From Streptomyces sp. NBC_00704 (lineage in GTDB: Bacteria; Actinomycetota; Actinomycetes; Streptomycetales; Streptomycetaceae): 64,000 nt of DNA. Each line of letters begins with the position of its first letter. Position 1 is the first letter of the stretch. The position numbers were made by a program, and so were the translations under genes. The stretch lies in contig NZ_CP109000.1 of NCBI RefSeq assembly GCF_036226605.1, positions 7,436,501 to 7,500,500 of the forward strand. Direction: 5' to 3'. Of this stretch, positions 34,220 through 42,052 are shown piece after piece. A model generated the notes under the pieces. That model was not told where the DNA came from and did not search any database. It saw only the letters and a list, made by a program, of their open reading frames with translations.

Positions 34220-35944
34220 TCAGGGACGGGCGGGAGCCCGCAGGGCGAGGAGGGCGACGTCGTCGTCGTTGGCCTGCGGGCGGACCCGTCGCAGCAACTG
34301 GTCGGTGAAGGACGCCAGCGGCCGGTGGGCGAGGGCGGCGGCGTGCTGCCGCAGCCGGTTGAGACCCTCGTCGAGCGTGTGGCCGGGCTCCTCGATGAGG
34401 CCGTCCGTGTACAGGACCAGGGTGGATCCGGGCGGCAGCAGGGCGGTGGCGTCGGCGCGGGGCCTGCGCGCCCCGGTGCCCAGCAGGATGCCGTGACCCT
34501 CGGTGAGGTACTCGGCCAGGCCGTCGTGGCTGATCAGCAGCGGCGGCGGATGCCCGGCGTTGGTCCAGGTCAGTTTCCACCGGCCCGCGTCCTCCTCCTG
34601 GATCTTGGCGAGGATGAGGGTGGCCATGGCGACGTCGGTGATGTGCATGACGGCCTCGTCGAGGCGGTCCACGATCGCGCTGGGCGGTTCCTGAAGCGCC
34701 CAGGCGTAGGCGCGCAGCATGTTGCGCACCTGGGCCATCCCGGCCGCCGCCTCCAGGTCGTGTCCGACGACGTCGCCGACGGCCAGCGCGGTGGATCCGT
34801 CGGACAGGCGGAAGGCGTCGTACCAGTCGCCCCCCACCTGAGAGGCGTCGGGCGCGGGCAGGTAGCGCACCGTCATCTGCAGCCCGGGCACGCGCGGCAT
34901 CTGGGGCAGCAGATGGTTCTGCATCGTCTCGGCGACCTTGCGCTGACGCTGGTAGAGCCGCGCGTTGTCGAGGGCCAGACCGGCGCGGCGGGCGATGTCC
35001 TCGATCAGGGGGAGGTCGGCGGGGTTGTAGTTCCCCGGCTGTGCGGCGCGGCCGAGGGTCAGGGCCCCGAGGACGGCGCGGGTGCTGCGGATGGGGGCGA
35101 TGGCCGCGGAGTGGATGCCGGTGGCGTCGAACAGACGGCGCTGCTCGACCGCGATGCCGGAGTCCGGCGCCCCCTGGTAGGTCTGCGGGCCGGCCAGTGT
35201 CGAGGCCACCCCGCGCAGCGCCCTCGACAGGGGCATCGGGGATTCCTCGGGGATCGGCGGCATCGGCCCCTCGAGTTCGTCGTGACGCGTCAGGGAGACG
35301 CCGTCCGACTCGACCACGACGGTGCGCCACACCTCGTCCCGCTCGGTGATGAGGTCGATGATGACCCAGTCCGCGAGCCGCGGCACGACCAGGGTCACCA
35401 GCCGCCGCAGCGCCTCGTCGACGTCCAGGGTGGAGGTCAGCTGGGTGGTGGTCGCGGCGAGCAGGGCGAGGCGTTCGAGCTCCGGCAGCAGTGTGGCCGC
35501 GGGCGCGGGCGCCGTGTCCGTCTCTTCCAGGTGGCGCGGGTGGAAGATGACGAGGGTGCAGTTTTCGAGGCCGGTGAAGTCGAGGGGGGTTATCAGCCAG
35601 GAGATGGGCAGCACGGATCCGTCCGCGCGGGCGAAGTGGTCCTCGTCGGCCTGGGCGGGCCGTCCGGCGTGGAAGGCCTGCCGCATGCTGCACTGGGTTC
35701 TCGGCAGGGGCTGACCGTGGGCGTCGCGGTGCAGCAGGTCGTGCGCGTCATGGCCGACGAGGTCCTCGGGGGACCAGTCCAGGAGCTTTTCCGTCCGCGA
35801 GTTCATCGCCAGGACGCGGCCCTGCTCGTCCACCACGTACGCCCCGGCCCTGACGGCCTCCAGCACGTCGGTGAGCGGGGTGGCAGGCGCCCCCGGACGC
35901 CGCGTCGCGCGGGTCTCCGATTGCTCCGATCCTGCCATGCCCAT
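34220..35944 (-). CDS. PAS-GAF-SpoIIE/RsbU-type PP2C phosphatase
   Basis: A 574-aa cytosolic phosphatase. Residues about 25-140 are a PAS domain (VLEAVRAGAYVVDEQGRVLA, KLLDWSPEDLVGHDAHDLLH). Residues about 165-335 are a GAF domain (LDVDEALRRLVTLVVPRLADW, GALTLGRAAQPGNYNPADLP, ARRAGLALDNARLYQRQR). The PP2C domain follows with QVGGDWYDAFRLSDG, VGDVVGHDLEAAA, VLYTDGLIEEPG and NDDDVALLAL, the metal-binding aspartates intact. GGGAG lies 5 nt before the ATG at 35944, favouring it over upstream in-frame starts. It is the third such phosphatase in the window, typical of Streptomyces sigma-factor partner-switching networks; its target is unknown. Confidence 0.92.
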   Translation of the reverse strand: MGMAGSEQSETRATRRPGAPATPLTDVLEAVRAGAYVVDEQGRVLAMNSRTEKLLDWSPEDLVGHDAHDLLHRDAHGQPLPRTQCSMRQAFHAGRPAQADEDHFARADGSVLPISWLITPLDFTGLENCTLVIFHPRHLEETDTAPAPAATLLPELERLALLAATTTQLTSTLDVDEALRRLVTLVVPRLADWVIIDLITERDEVWRTVVVESDGVSLTRHDELEGPMPPIPEESPMPLSRALRGVASTLAGPQTYQGAPDSGIAVEQRRLFDATGIHSAAIAPIRSTRAVLGALTLGRAAQPGNYNPADLPLIEDIARRAGLALDNARLYQRQRKVAETMQNHLLPQMPRVPGLQMTVRYLPAPDASQVGGDWYDAFRLSDGSTALAVGDVVGHDLEAAAGMAQVRNMLRAYAWALQEPPSAIVDRLDEAVMHITDVAMATLILAKIQEEDAGRWKLTWTNAGHPPPLLISHDGLAEYLTEGHGILLGTGARRPRADATALLPPGSTLVLYTDGLIEEPGHTLDEGLNRLRQHAAALAHRPLASFTDQLLRRVRPQANDDDVALLALRAPARP

Positions 35945-36360
35945 GATCTCCCTGCTCGACTGGCGCATCACCGGTGGGCGACGTCCGCTTTCCCGACTGC
36001 CCACGACTCCGCGAACGAAGCCGCCGGACGACGCCCGTCCGGCCGGGGCAGCCCCCGGGTCGATCATGACGTACCCGGAGCCCGGCCGGCTCCTCGCGGG
36101 GTGCGGCGGGCCTGCGCCGGCCCGCGACGCAGGCCTGCTGTCCCGCACGACCCTGTCGCCACCCGGCATCACCCGCCGCCACCCGACCCCGAGCGGCATG
36201 GGCCGGCGATCCGGCGATCCGGCGTGGCGGCGATCCGGTGTGGCTGCGTGGCGGGCGGGCGGACGGCCGTCGGAGATGATCGCGCCGGTTCGATAGAACC
36301 GCCCGTACCCGGGAAGACGCCTGTTGATCTTCGTTGGCGTCCTCGGGAGGAAGCATCACC
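35945..36360. promoter_or_regulatory. Divergent intergenic region with CGGTTC-GATA-GAACCG inverted repeat
   Basis: About 416 bp between the PP2C gene and the Mrr-like gene. It holds a perfect 6-bp-arm inverted repeat with 4-bp spacer (36286-36301), 60 bp before the Mrr-like start, and a short run of GGCGATCC-like direct repeats (36205-36245). No gene is visible. Confidence 0.45.
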
Positions 36361-37188
36361 ATGGCCGTACCCGTCCGTGCTTCGCGTTCCGCGCGCCGCC
36401 CCCGTCGGTTCGAACTGCGGGCCACAGCGCTGTACTTCGCCCTTGCCGCCGTCCTCCTGGCACTGGTGGGCACGGTCGCGCGCACCGCGGCGGCCGCCGT
36501 CGAGCACCGTCCCGCCTGGATCGCCGCCCTCGTCCTCGTCGGCGTCGGCAGCGTCGCGGCCGGCCGCCGCGGGGGGCGCCGGATATCGGCGGCGAGGCTG
36601 GCGCGCCGCGCCGCGAAGGCCCTGGACGAGGCCACGATGACGGCGGTCGACGCCCTCGACGCGCCCGCACCCGCCCCGGCCCCCGTTCCCGCGGCGGCCG
36701 GGGCGCCGGCGTACGAGGGGCATTCCGGCGCCGAGCGCACCGTCGCCCTCGTCGGACCCGCGGCGCAGCCCTGCGCCGACGCCGGGGAGATCGGCTACGA
36801 GGAACTGGACCCCTACGAGTTCGAGGAGGCGATAGCCGAGCTGTGCCGGCGCGACGGCTGCCCGGACGTGGACGTCGTGGGCGGGGCGGGCGATCTGGGC
36901 GCCGACGTCCTGGCCAGGACGCCGGACGGCCGGCTGGTCGTGATCCAGTGCAAGAGGTACTGCGACACCAACCGGGTCGGATCCCAGGACATGCAGCGGT
37001 TCGGCGGCACCTGTTTCACCGTGCACGGGGCGGACGTCGCCGTCGTGGTCACCACCAGCGACTTCACCGCCCCCGCGGTCGAGTACGCCGAGCAGTGCGG
37101 CATCGTGTGCGTGGACGGCGCGGAACTCCTGCGCTGGCAGGAGGGCGGTGGCCCGCGGCCGTGGGACCGCGAGCGCGCGGCCGGCTGA
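36361..37188 (+). CDS. Membrane-anchored Mrr-like restriction endonuclease domain protein
   Basis: A 275-aa protein. After a basic N-terminus, two hydrophobic helices at about residues 22-48 and 55-70 (LYFALAAVLLALVGTVA; WIAALVLVGVGSVAAG) anchor it. A disordered Ala/Pro linker follows. Residues about 155-265 are a PD-(D/E)xK nuclease fold of the Mrr class, beginning DPYEFEEAIAELCRRDG, with catalytic Asp in GAGDLGADVLA and QxK in VVIQCKRYCDTNRVGS, then DMQRFGGTCFTVHGADVAVV and TSDFTAPAVEYAEQCGI. GGAGGAAG precedes the ATG. Such proteins may cleave foreign or modified DNA near the membrane. No methylase is adjacent. The function is inferred from the fold. Confidence 0.85.
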   Translation: MAVPVRASRSARRPRRFELRATALYFALAAVLLALVGTVARTAAAAVEHRPAWIAALVLVGVGSVAAGRRGGRRISAARLARRAAKALDEATMTAVDALDAPAPAPAPVPAAAGAPAYEGHSGAERTVALVGPAAQPCADAGEIGYEELDPYEFEEAIAELCRRDGCPDVDVVGGAGDLGADVLARTPDGRLVVIQCKRYCDTNRVGSQDMQRFGGTCFTVHGADVAVVVTTSDFTAPAVEYAEQCGIVCVDGAELLRWQEGGGPRPWDRERAAG

Positions 37189-37191
37189 CCC

Positions 37192-37207
37192 GCCCCGCTC
37201 GCGGGGC
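37192..37207 (+). terminator. Short terminator-like hairpin after the Mrr-like gene
   Basis: GCCCCGC-TC-GCGGGGC lies three bases after the stop. In practice this is a 6-bp GC stem with a 4-nt loop. It is weak alone but well placed. Confidence 0.4.
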
Positions 37208-37572
37208 CACACCCCCGGCGCGGAACCGGGGAACGCGCGGCCGCGGTCCGTCGAGGTCGAACGGGACGGCATCCGGATCCCGCTCACCGGCCCCGAGCCG
37301 GCTGCGAGTCGGCTGCGAGCCGGCCCCGGGCGGCCCCTGGCCCTTCCGCCGCATCCGCGCCAGGTAGTTCACGATCGTGACCGCCGGCCGCCCGGCGACG
37401 GCGCGCGCGGCCCCGGCCTCCGGCTCCCGCGCCTCCGCCGCCGACGACCGCCGGAACTCTCACCCGCCACCTGGCCCGCCCCGTCTCCGCGGCCCCGTTC
37501 TCGCAGGTCCGCACGTGAACGCGGTCACGACCCTTGCGCCGGACGTGGGAGCGGCGGCGTGTCCCCCATCAC
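37208..37572. other. Gene-free interval before the MHS transporter leader
   Basis: About 365 bp of GC-rich sequence. Short open frames here have no ribosome sites or recognisable similarity. The promoter of the transporter must lie in the last part of it, but I could not pick a convincing -35/-10 pair. Confidence 0.4.
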
Positions 37573-37659
37573 TGCGTGAGTCCCCCTAAAGCGGGCAGCA
37601 GAGTCTTTACGCACGGAAAGCACCTGCCGCCTCACTCTGCGCGCAGGGCGTCTCACGCA
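37573..37659 (+). promoter_or_regulatory. Structured 5' leader (possible three-way junction RNA) of the MHS transporter gene
   Basis: TGCGTGAG (37573-37580) pairs with CTCACGCA (37652-37659) to close an 87-nt element that ends 19 nt before the start codon. Inside, GGCAG (37594-37598) can pair with CTGCC (37624-37628) and CTGCGCGCAG (37637-37646) can fold on itself, giving a closing stem plus two internal hairpins. The ribosome site (AAGGA) follows directly. It does not match the consensus of any riboswitch I know. Chance pairing in GC-rich DNA is the alternative. Confidence 0.4.
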
Positions 37660-37678
37660 AGACAGGTAAGGAACTGCA

Positions 37679-39208
37679 GTGGCTGACGTACTCACCGACG
37701 GGCAGCCCGAACCACCTCGGTCCGGGCAGGTCGAGATCACCGGACTACCCACCCAGGTCCGCCAGGACCTGACGCACAGACTGAGGCGGAACAAGCGTCC
37801 CTTCCGCGACGAGGACGTGCAGGTCGTCGAGCCTCCGCTGCTCCGGCGAGCCGTCGGCGCCTCCGCGCTCGGCAACTGCATGGAGTGGTTCGACTTCGGC
37901 GTCTACAGCTACCTCGCCGCCACCATCGGCAAGGTCTTCTTCCCCGGGGCGTCCCCTGCCGCGCAGGTGATCTCGTCCTTCGCCACCTTCGCCGCGGCCT
38001 TCGTCGTGCGCCCGCTCGGCGGACTCGTCTTCGGGCCCCTCGGAGACCGCCTCGGCCGCCAGAAGGTGCTCGCCACCACCATGATCATGATGGCGGCCGG
38101 CACGTTCGCCATCGGCATCATCCCCGGTTACGCCACCATCGGCATCGCCGCGCCGATCCTGCTGCTGCTGTCGCGGATGGTGCAGGGCTTCTCCACCGGC
38201 GGCGAGTACGGGGGCGCCACCACCTTCGTCGCCGAGTACTCGCCCGACCGGCGGCGCGGATTCCTCTCCAGCTGGCTCGACTTCGGCACCTTCGTCGGCT
38301 ACGCACTGGGATCCGCCCTGGTCACCACGTTGAACTTCGCCCTCACCGACGCGCAGATGCTGTCCTGGGGCTGGCGGATCCCGTTCCTGATCGCGGGCCC
38401 GCTCGGTGTCATCGGCCTCTACATGCGGCTCAAGCTGGAGGAGTCGCCCGCCTTCCAGCAGCAGCTCGACGAGCACGAGCAGAGCCTCGCCAAGGAGTCG
38501 GCGGGCACCGAGTTCAAGGCCATCGTCAAGGACCACTGGCGGGCCCTGCTCATCTGCATGGGGCTGGTGCTGCTCTACAACGTCACCAACTACATGGTCA
38601 CGGGCTTCCTGCCGACCTACCAGACCGAGACCCTGGGCCGTTCCAGCAGTTCCGCGGACGTGCTCGTGCTGATCGGCATGGTGTGGATCGTGCTGCTGAT
38701 CACCTTCCTGGGCCGGCTCAGCGACCGCGTCGGCCGCCGCCCCCTGTACGGCTACTCGGCGGCGGCCATGATCGTGCTCGCCGTCCCCGCGTTCCTGCTC
38801 ATCAAGATGGACGGGACGTGGCCGCCCGTGTTCGGCGTGCTGATCCTCTCCACCCTGCTGGCCTGCTTCGCCGCGCCGAGCGCCGCGACGCTGCCCGCGC
38901 TGTTCCCGACCGCCGTGCGGTACGCCGCGATGGGCATCGGCTTCAACTTCGCGGTGGCCGCGTTCGGCGGCACCACCCCGCTCGTCACGGAGGCGCTGGT
39001 GAGCGTCACCGGAAACGACATGGTGCCCGCGTACTACCTCATGGCGGCCGGCGTCATCGGACTGATCACGGTCCGTTTCCTGCCGGAGAGCGCCCAGGTC
39101 TCCCTGCGCGGCTCCCAGCCGATGGTGGGATCCAAGAAGGAACGGCGCGAACTGATCGCCACCTCGCATGAGTTGTACCGGGTCGGCCGGGAGAGGTCCC
39201 ACCGCTGA
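37679..39208 (+). CDS. MFS transporter of the metabolite:H+ symporter (MHS) family, ProP-like
   Basis: A 509-aa twelve-helix proton symporter. After a 55-residue hydrophilic N-terminus comes GNCMEWFDFGVYSYLAATIG, the signature opening of MHS transporters such as ProP, ShiA and KgtP. The loop motif GDRLGRQKVL, VQGFSTGGEYGGATTFVAEY, and the second-half GRLSDRVGRRPL follow. The SxGGEYG-type region is closest to ProP-like members that carry proline and glycine betaine. GTG at 37679 follows AAGGA. Uptake of a betaine would complement the demethylation locus at 19-25 kb, but no shared operator was found here, so the link is only suggestive. Confidence 0.88.
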   Translation: MADVLTDGQPEPPRSGQVEITGLPTQVRQDLTHRLRRNKRPFRDEDVQVVEPPLLRRAVGASALGNCMEWFDFGVYSYLAATIGKVFFPGASPAAQVISSFATFAAAFVVRPLGGLVFGPLGDRLGRQKVLATTMIMMAAGTFAIGIIPGYATIGIAAPILLLLSRMVQGFSTGGEYGGATTFVAEYSPDRRRGFLSSWLDFGTFVGYALGSALVTTLNFALTDAQMLSWGWRIPFLIAGPLGVIGLYMRLKLEESPAFQQQLDEHEQSLAKESAGTEFKAIVKDHWRALLICMGLVLLYNVTNYMVTGFLPTYQTETLGRSSSSADVLVLIGMVWIVLLITFLGRLSDRVGRRPLYGYSAAAMIVLAVPAFLLIKMDGTWPPVFGVLILSTLLACFAAPSAATLPALFPTAVRYAAMGIGFNFAVAAFGGTTPLVTEALVSVTGNDMVPAYYLMAAGVIGLITVRFLPESAQVSLRGSQPMVGSKKERRELIATSHELYRVGRERSHR

Positions 39209-39253
39209 CCCGCCCCGCCGGGCCGCGCCGTGACCCCCCGCGCCGCGCTGTGA

Positions 39254-39271
39254 CCCGGCCCGCCGGCCGGG
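39254..39271. terminator. Terminator hairpin between convergent genes
   Basis: CCCGGCC-CGCC-GGCCGGG, a 7-bp GC stem with a 4-nt loop, lies midway in the 109-bp gap between the transporter gene and the DUF2235 gene. Confidence 0.5.
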
Positions 39272-39317
39272 CGGCGTCCCGCTGTCGCACGTTTCCCGCC
39301 CCCGCGCGGTACGGGCC

Positions 39318-40592
39318 CTACCCGTGCGGTCCGTCGCGCCGAGGGCCCCTGGACGGTGACGCCCCGGAGGGCCGGCTCGCGCCGGCCGCGTCGGACGCGT
39401 CGGCCCGGTCCGCGGGGGACGGCGGCCGGTCGGCCGGCGGGGCCGGTGGCAGGGGCGGCAGGCCCGCGGCGAGGTCCGGGAGCAGCACCGGCTCCAGCCG
39501 TATCCGCTCCTGGACGGCGAGGTACCGCTCCAGTGCCGGCGGCCGGTAGCGCGGGTCGCGGTCGCGGCGCTCCTTGGCGGGCACCGCCAGGAACTCGTTG
39601 CCGTCCGGCTCGCCCCCGGCGTTCGCGGCCTCTCCGATGGGCCGGTGCAGCGGCTTGGCCAGCCGGTACCAGCCGTTGCGCGAGGTGTGCAGTTCGCCGA
39701 GGGCGTCGGGCCGTACCCGGAAGTCGGTGCTCTCCTCGGGTCTCATCACCTCGGGGCCCACCTCGCCGAGCACCTCGGCCTCGAACTCCAGCCCGTGCCG
39801 GCGGGCCTGATCGACCATCCACAGCAGGGCGATGTCGGACAACCCGGTCTGCCGATAGCTGCCGCCCACGTCGCAGTGCACCCCGGCGAACCAGACCTGC
39901 TGGAGTTCCTGGCCCTCCCCGACGGCCCCCGGCTGCCGGTGCCACAGGGCCGGCCGGAACGCCGAACGCTGCTCGTCGACGGCCAGCGCGTGGAACGCGG
40001 CCCTGACCCAACTGCTCAACTCGGTGTTGTGGAAAGCCCATCGGCGGTTGAACCGGTTCACCGCCGGCCGCAGCGACGGGGCGTCCGGGACCGGGATGCC
40101 GAGCGCGCCGACCGTGTCCCACACCCCGATGAAGCGGATCTCCGTCTCGCGCGCGTAGGAGCGGCGGAACAGCGTGGCCGCCGCGCCGTTGGGCCGCTCG
40201 ACGCGGTCCCGGTACAGGGCCCAGGCCTCGGGGATCCGGTCGGCGTGGTCCCGGCGCAGGATGCCGCTGTTGCGCAGGAGGCCCGCCAGACTGCGGGCGG
40301 TGAACGCGCCCCGGCTGAAGCCGAAGAGGAACAGCTCGTCGTCGGGCTCGTACGTCTCGACGAGGAACCGGTAGGCGTCGACGACGTTCTGCGACAGGCC
40401 CGCGCCGAAGGCGCCGCCGCGCAGCCGGTCCCGCCGCCGGGTGCCGACCCCGCTGTGGTAGTAGACGCGTTGCTCCTTGCCGGCGGCGAACCCCGGGCGT
40501 ACGGACAGCGCGACCTTGGCGACGTTGGTTCTGCTCGGCTGGTCGGCGAAGTTCCATGTGCCGTCGCAGCAGACGACGAGGCGCTTGGCCAT
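39318..40592 (-). CDS. DUF2235 alpha/beta-hydrolase (Tle1-like phospholipase fold)
   Basis: A 424-aa protein. It opens with the DUF2235 hallmark RLVVCCDGTWNFADQPSRTN. The nucleophile elbow is GFSRGA with Ser93 (LFLFGFSRGAFTARSLAGLL). A probable catalytic Asp is in IRFIGVWDTVGALG, and a later His-containing element is WFAGVHCDVGGSY. The same fold occurs in type VI phospholipase effectors (Tle1), but this protein has no VgrG or PAAR partner here. The last 70 residues are Pro/Ala/Asp-rich and disordered. GGAGG precedes the ATG at 40592. It is divergent from the WD/DUF6603 gene set and may belong to the same system; the substrate is unknown. Confidence 0.85.
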   Translation of the reverse strand: MAKRLVVCCDGTWNFADQPSRTNVAKVALSVRPGFAAGKEQRVYYHSGVGTRRRDRLRGGAFGAGLSQNVVDAYRFLVETYEPDDELFLFGFSRGAFTARSLAGLLRNSGILRRDHADRIPEAWALYRDRVERPNGAAATLFRRSYARETEIRFIGVWDTVGALGIPVPDAPSLRPAVNRFNRRWAFHNTELSSWVRAAFHALAVDEQRSAFRPALWHRQPGAVGEGQELQQVWFAGVHCDVGGSYRQTGLSDIALLWMVDQARRHGLEFEAEVLGEVGPEVMRPEESTDFRVRPDALGELHTSRNGWYRLAKPLHRPIGEAANAGGEPDGNEFLAVPAKERRDRDPRYRPPALERYLAVQERIRLEPVLLPDLAAGLPPLPPAPPADRPPSPADRADASDAAGASRPSGASPSRGPRRDGPHG

Positions 40593-40972
40593 GACCACCT
40601 CCTGGCGAGCGCACAGTGGTGTCCGGCACCACGTTCCATGCTCGCACCGCCGGTCCGGCCACGCCATCCGTCGACGGGTGGCGCATGTCGACATAGCGAC
40701 TACGCTGATGAGTTGGGTCGGACGCGGCCCTCGGGAGACGCGTCGGACGTGGTGCAAGCGGTCCACGCGAGCACCCACCGGCCCCGCAGCGGCTGCACCC
40801 GCCGACGGTGACGCCGCATCCCCGCGCAGCCCGCGCCGCCCCCGCGGAACGCCCCGCCCGAGCGACGCGCCTGCCGGGCCCCGTACCGCGCACAAGCCCT
40901 GACGGCACGCGCCCCGGAGGGACGTCTGCCCCGTGGGCGGTCCGGCCGGCCAGGCACGAGGAGGAACCGGTC
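40593..40972. promoter_or_regulatory. Divergent intergenic region of the DUF2235 and WD/DUF6603 genes
   Basis: About 380 bp without a gene. A perfect 10-bp palindrome ATGTCGACAT (40685-40694) lies in its AT-richest patch and could be an operator serving both directions. A TACGCT (40701-40706) is a possible plus-strand -10 without a good -35. Confidence 0.4.
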
Positions 40973-42046
40973 ATGAGCGAGCCGGGAACCGTGGCACTCA
41001 CCGTCGAGCACGCGGGTTCGGTCCGGGCGATCGCCTTCAGCCCGGACGGCGCCCGGTTCGCCTCCGGCGGCGAGGACACCGTCCTGCGGGTGCGCCCGGT
41101 CGGCATCGGCGTCCCCGTCGACATGAGCGTCGACGGGTTCGTGACCGGCGTCGCGTTCAGTCCGGACGGCGCCCGGATCGCCCTGGCCGACTTCGAGCAG
41201 GTGCTCCTGCTGGACGCCTCCGGCGGCCCGGCCCTGTGGCAGGGGCCCCTGGATCCCGGCCACTCGGTCAACAGCGTGCGGTTCACCCCGGACGGGCGGG
41301 TGATCGCCGCCACCGACACGCTGATCGCCGTCCTCGACCAGGCCACCGGCGCGATCGGCCGCCGGATCACCGTGGACCCGCCGCTGATCGCCGACGTCGA
41401 CCTGAGCCGGGACGGCGCCCGCATCGCGCTGGCCGTCGACGAACGCCACGGCGGAGACCACCGCCGGGCGGGATCCGCACGGGTCGTGGACCTCGCCACC
41501 GGCGCGGAACTCGGACGGCTGACGCCCGACGACGCCGTGCTCGCGGTCGCGTTCGCCCCCGACGGGTCGACGGTGGTGTGCTGCGCCGCCGACGACACCA
41601 CCCGGATGTTCGAGGCGCAGGGCGGCGCACAGCTGTGGCCCGCCCCGGACGAGATCGACGACCAGGTCACCGCCCCGAGCTGCGTGGCCTTCGACCCCAG
41701 GGGACGGTGGACCGTCGTCGGCGGGTCCGACGGGTTCGCCCGCGTCCTGGACGCCGAGACCGGAGTGGAGAAGTGCCGGGCCCCCAAGCTCACCCCGGGC
41801 GCGCCGGACCCTGGCTTCGGGGCCGTCACCCATGTGGCGTTCAGCCCCAACGGCCGGCTCGCGGCCAGCGCCTCCATCGACGCCGTCGTGCGGCTCTTCG
41901 ACCTCGACGGCAAGGAGCTGTACGCCGTCACCACCGATGAGCGCGAGGTGCTCACGATGACGTTCAGTCCCGACGGACACCGGCTCGGCGTCGGATGCTT
42001 CGACCGCGCGCTGGTCATCGACAACGGCACGTCCGACGGAGGGTGA
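40973..42046 (+). CDS. WD40-like beta-propeller protein
   Basis: A 357-aa protein built almost entirely of eight repeats of about 40 residues, each with a strand ending in xxVAFSPDG or a variant: RAIAFSPDG, TGVAFSPDG, NSVRFTPDG, ADVDLSRDG, LAVAFAPDG, SCVAFDPRG, THVAFSPNG and LTMTFSPDG. It has no signal peptide and no membrane segment, and no kinase domain is attached, although such propellers are often fused to Ser/Thr kinases in actinobacteria. GAGGAGG precedes the ATG. It leads a collinear set with the DUF6603 gene only 6 bp downstream, so a scaffold role for that set is likely. Confidence 0.85.
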   Translation: MSEPGTVALTVEHAGSVRAIAFSPDGARFASGGEDTVLRVRPVGIGVPVDMSVDGFVTGVAFSPDGARIALADFEQVLLLDASGGPALWQGPLDPGHSVNSVRFTPDGRVIAATDTLIAVLDQATGAIGRRITVDPPLIADVDLSRDGARIALAVDERHGGDHRRAGSARVVDLATGAELGRLTPDDAVLAVAFAPDGSTVVCCAADDTTRMFEAQGGAQLWPAPDEIDDQVTAPSCVAFDPRGRWTVVGGSDGFARVLDAETGVEKCRAPKLTPGAPDPGFGAVTHVAFSPNGRLAASASIDAVVRLFDLDGKELYAVTTDEREVLTMTFSPDGHRLGVGCFDRALVIDNGTSDGG

Positions 42047-42052
42047 CGCGCC

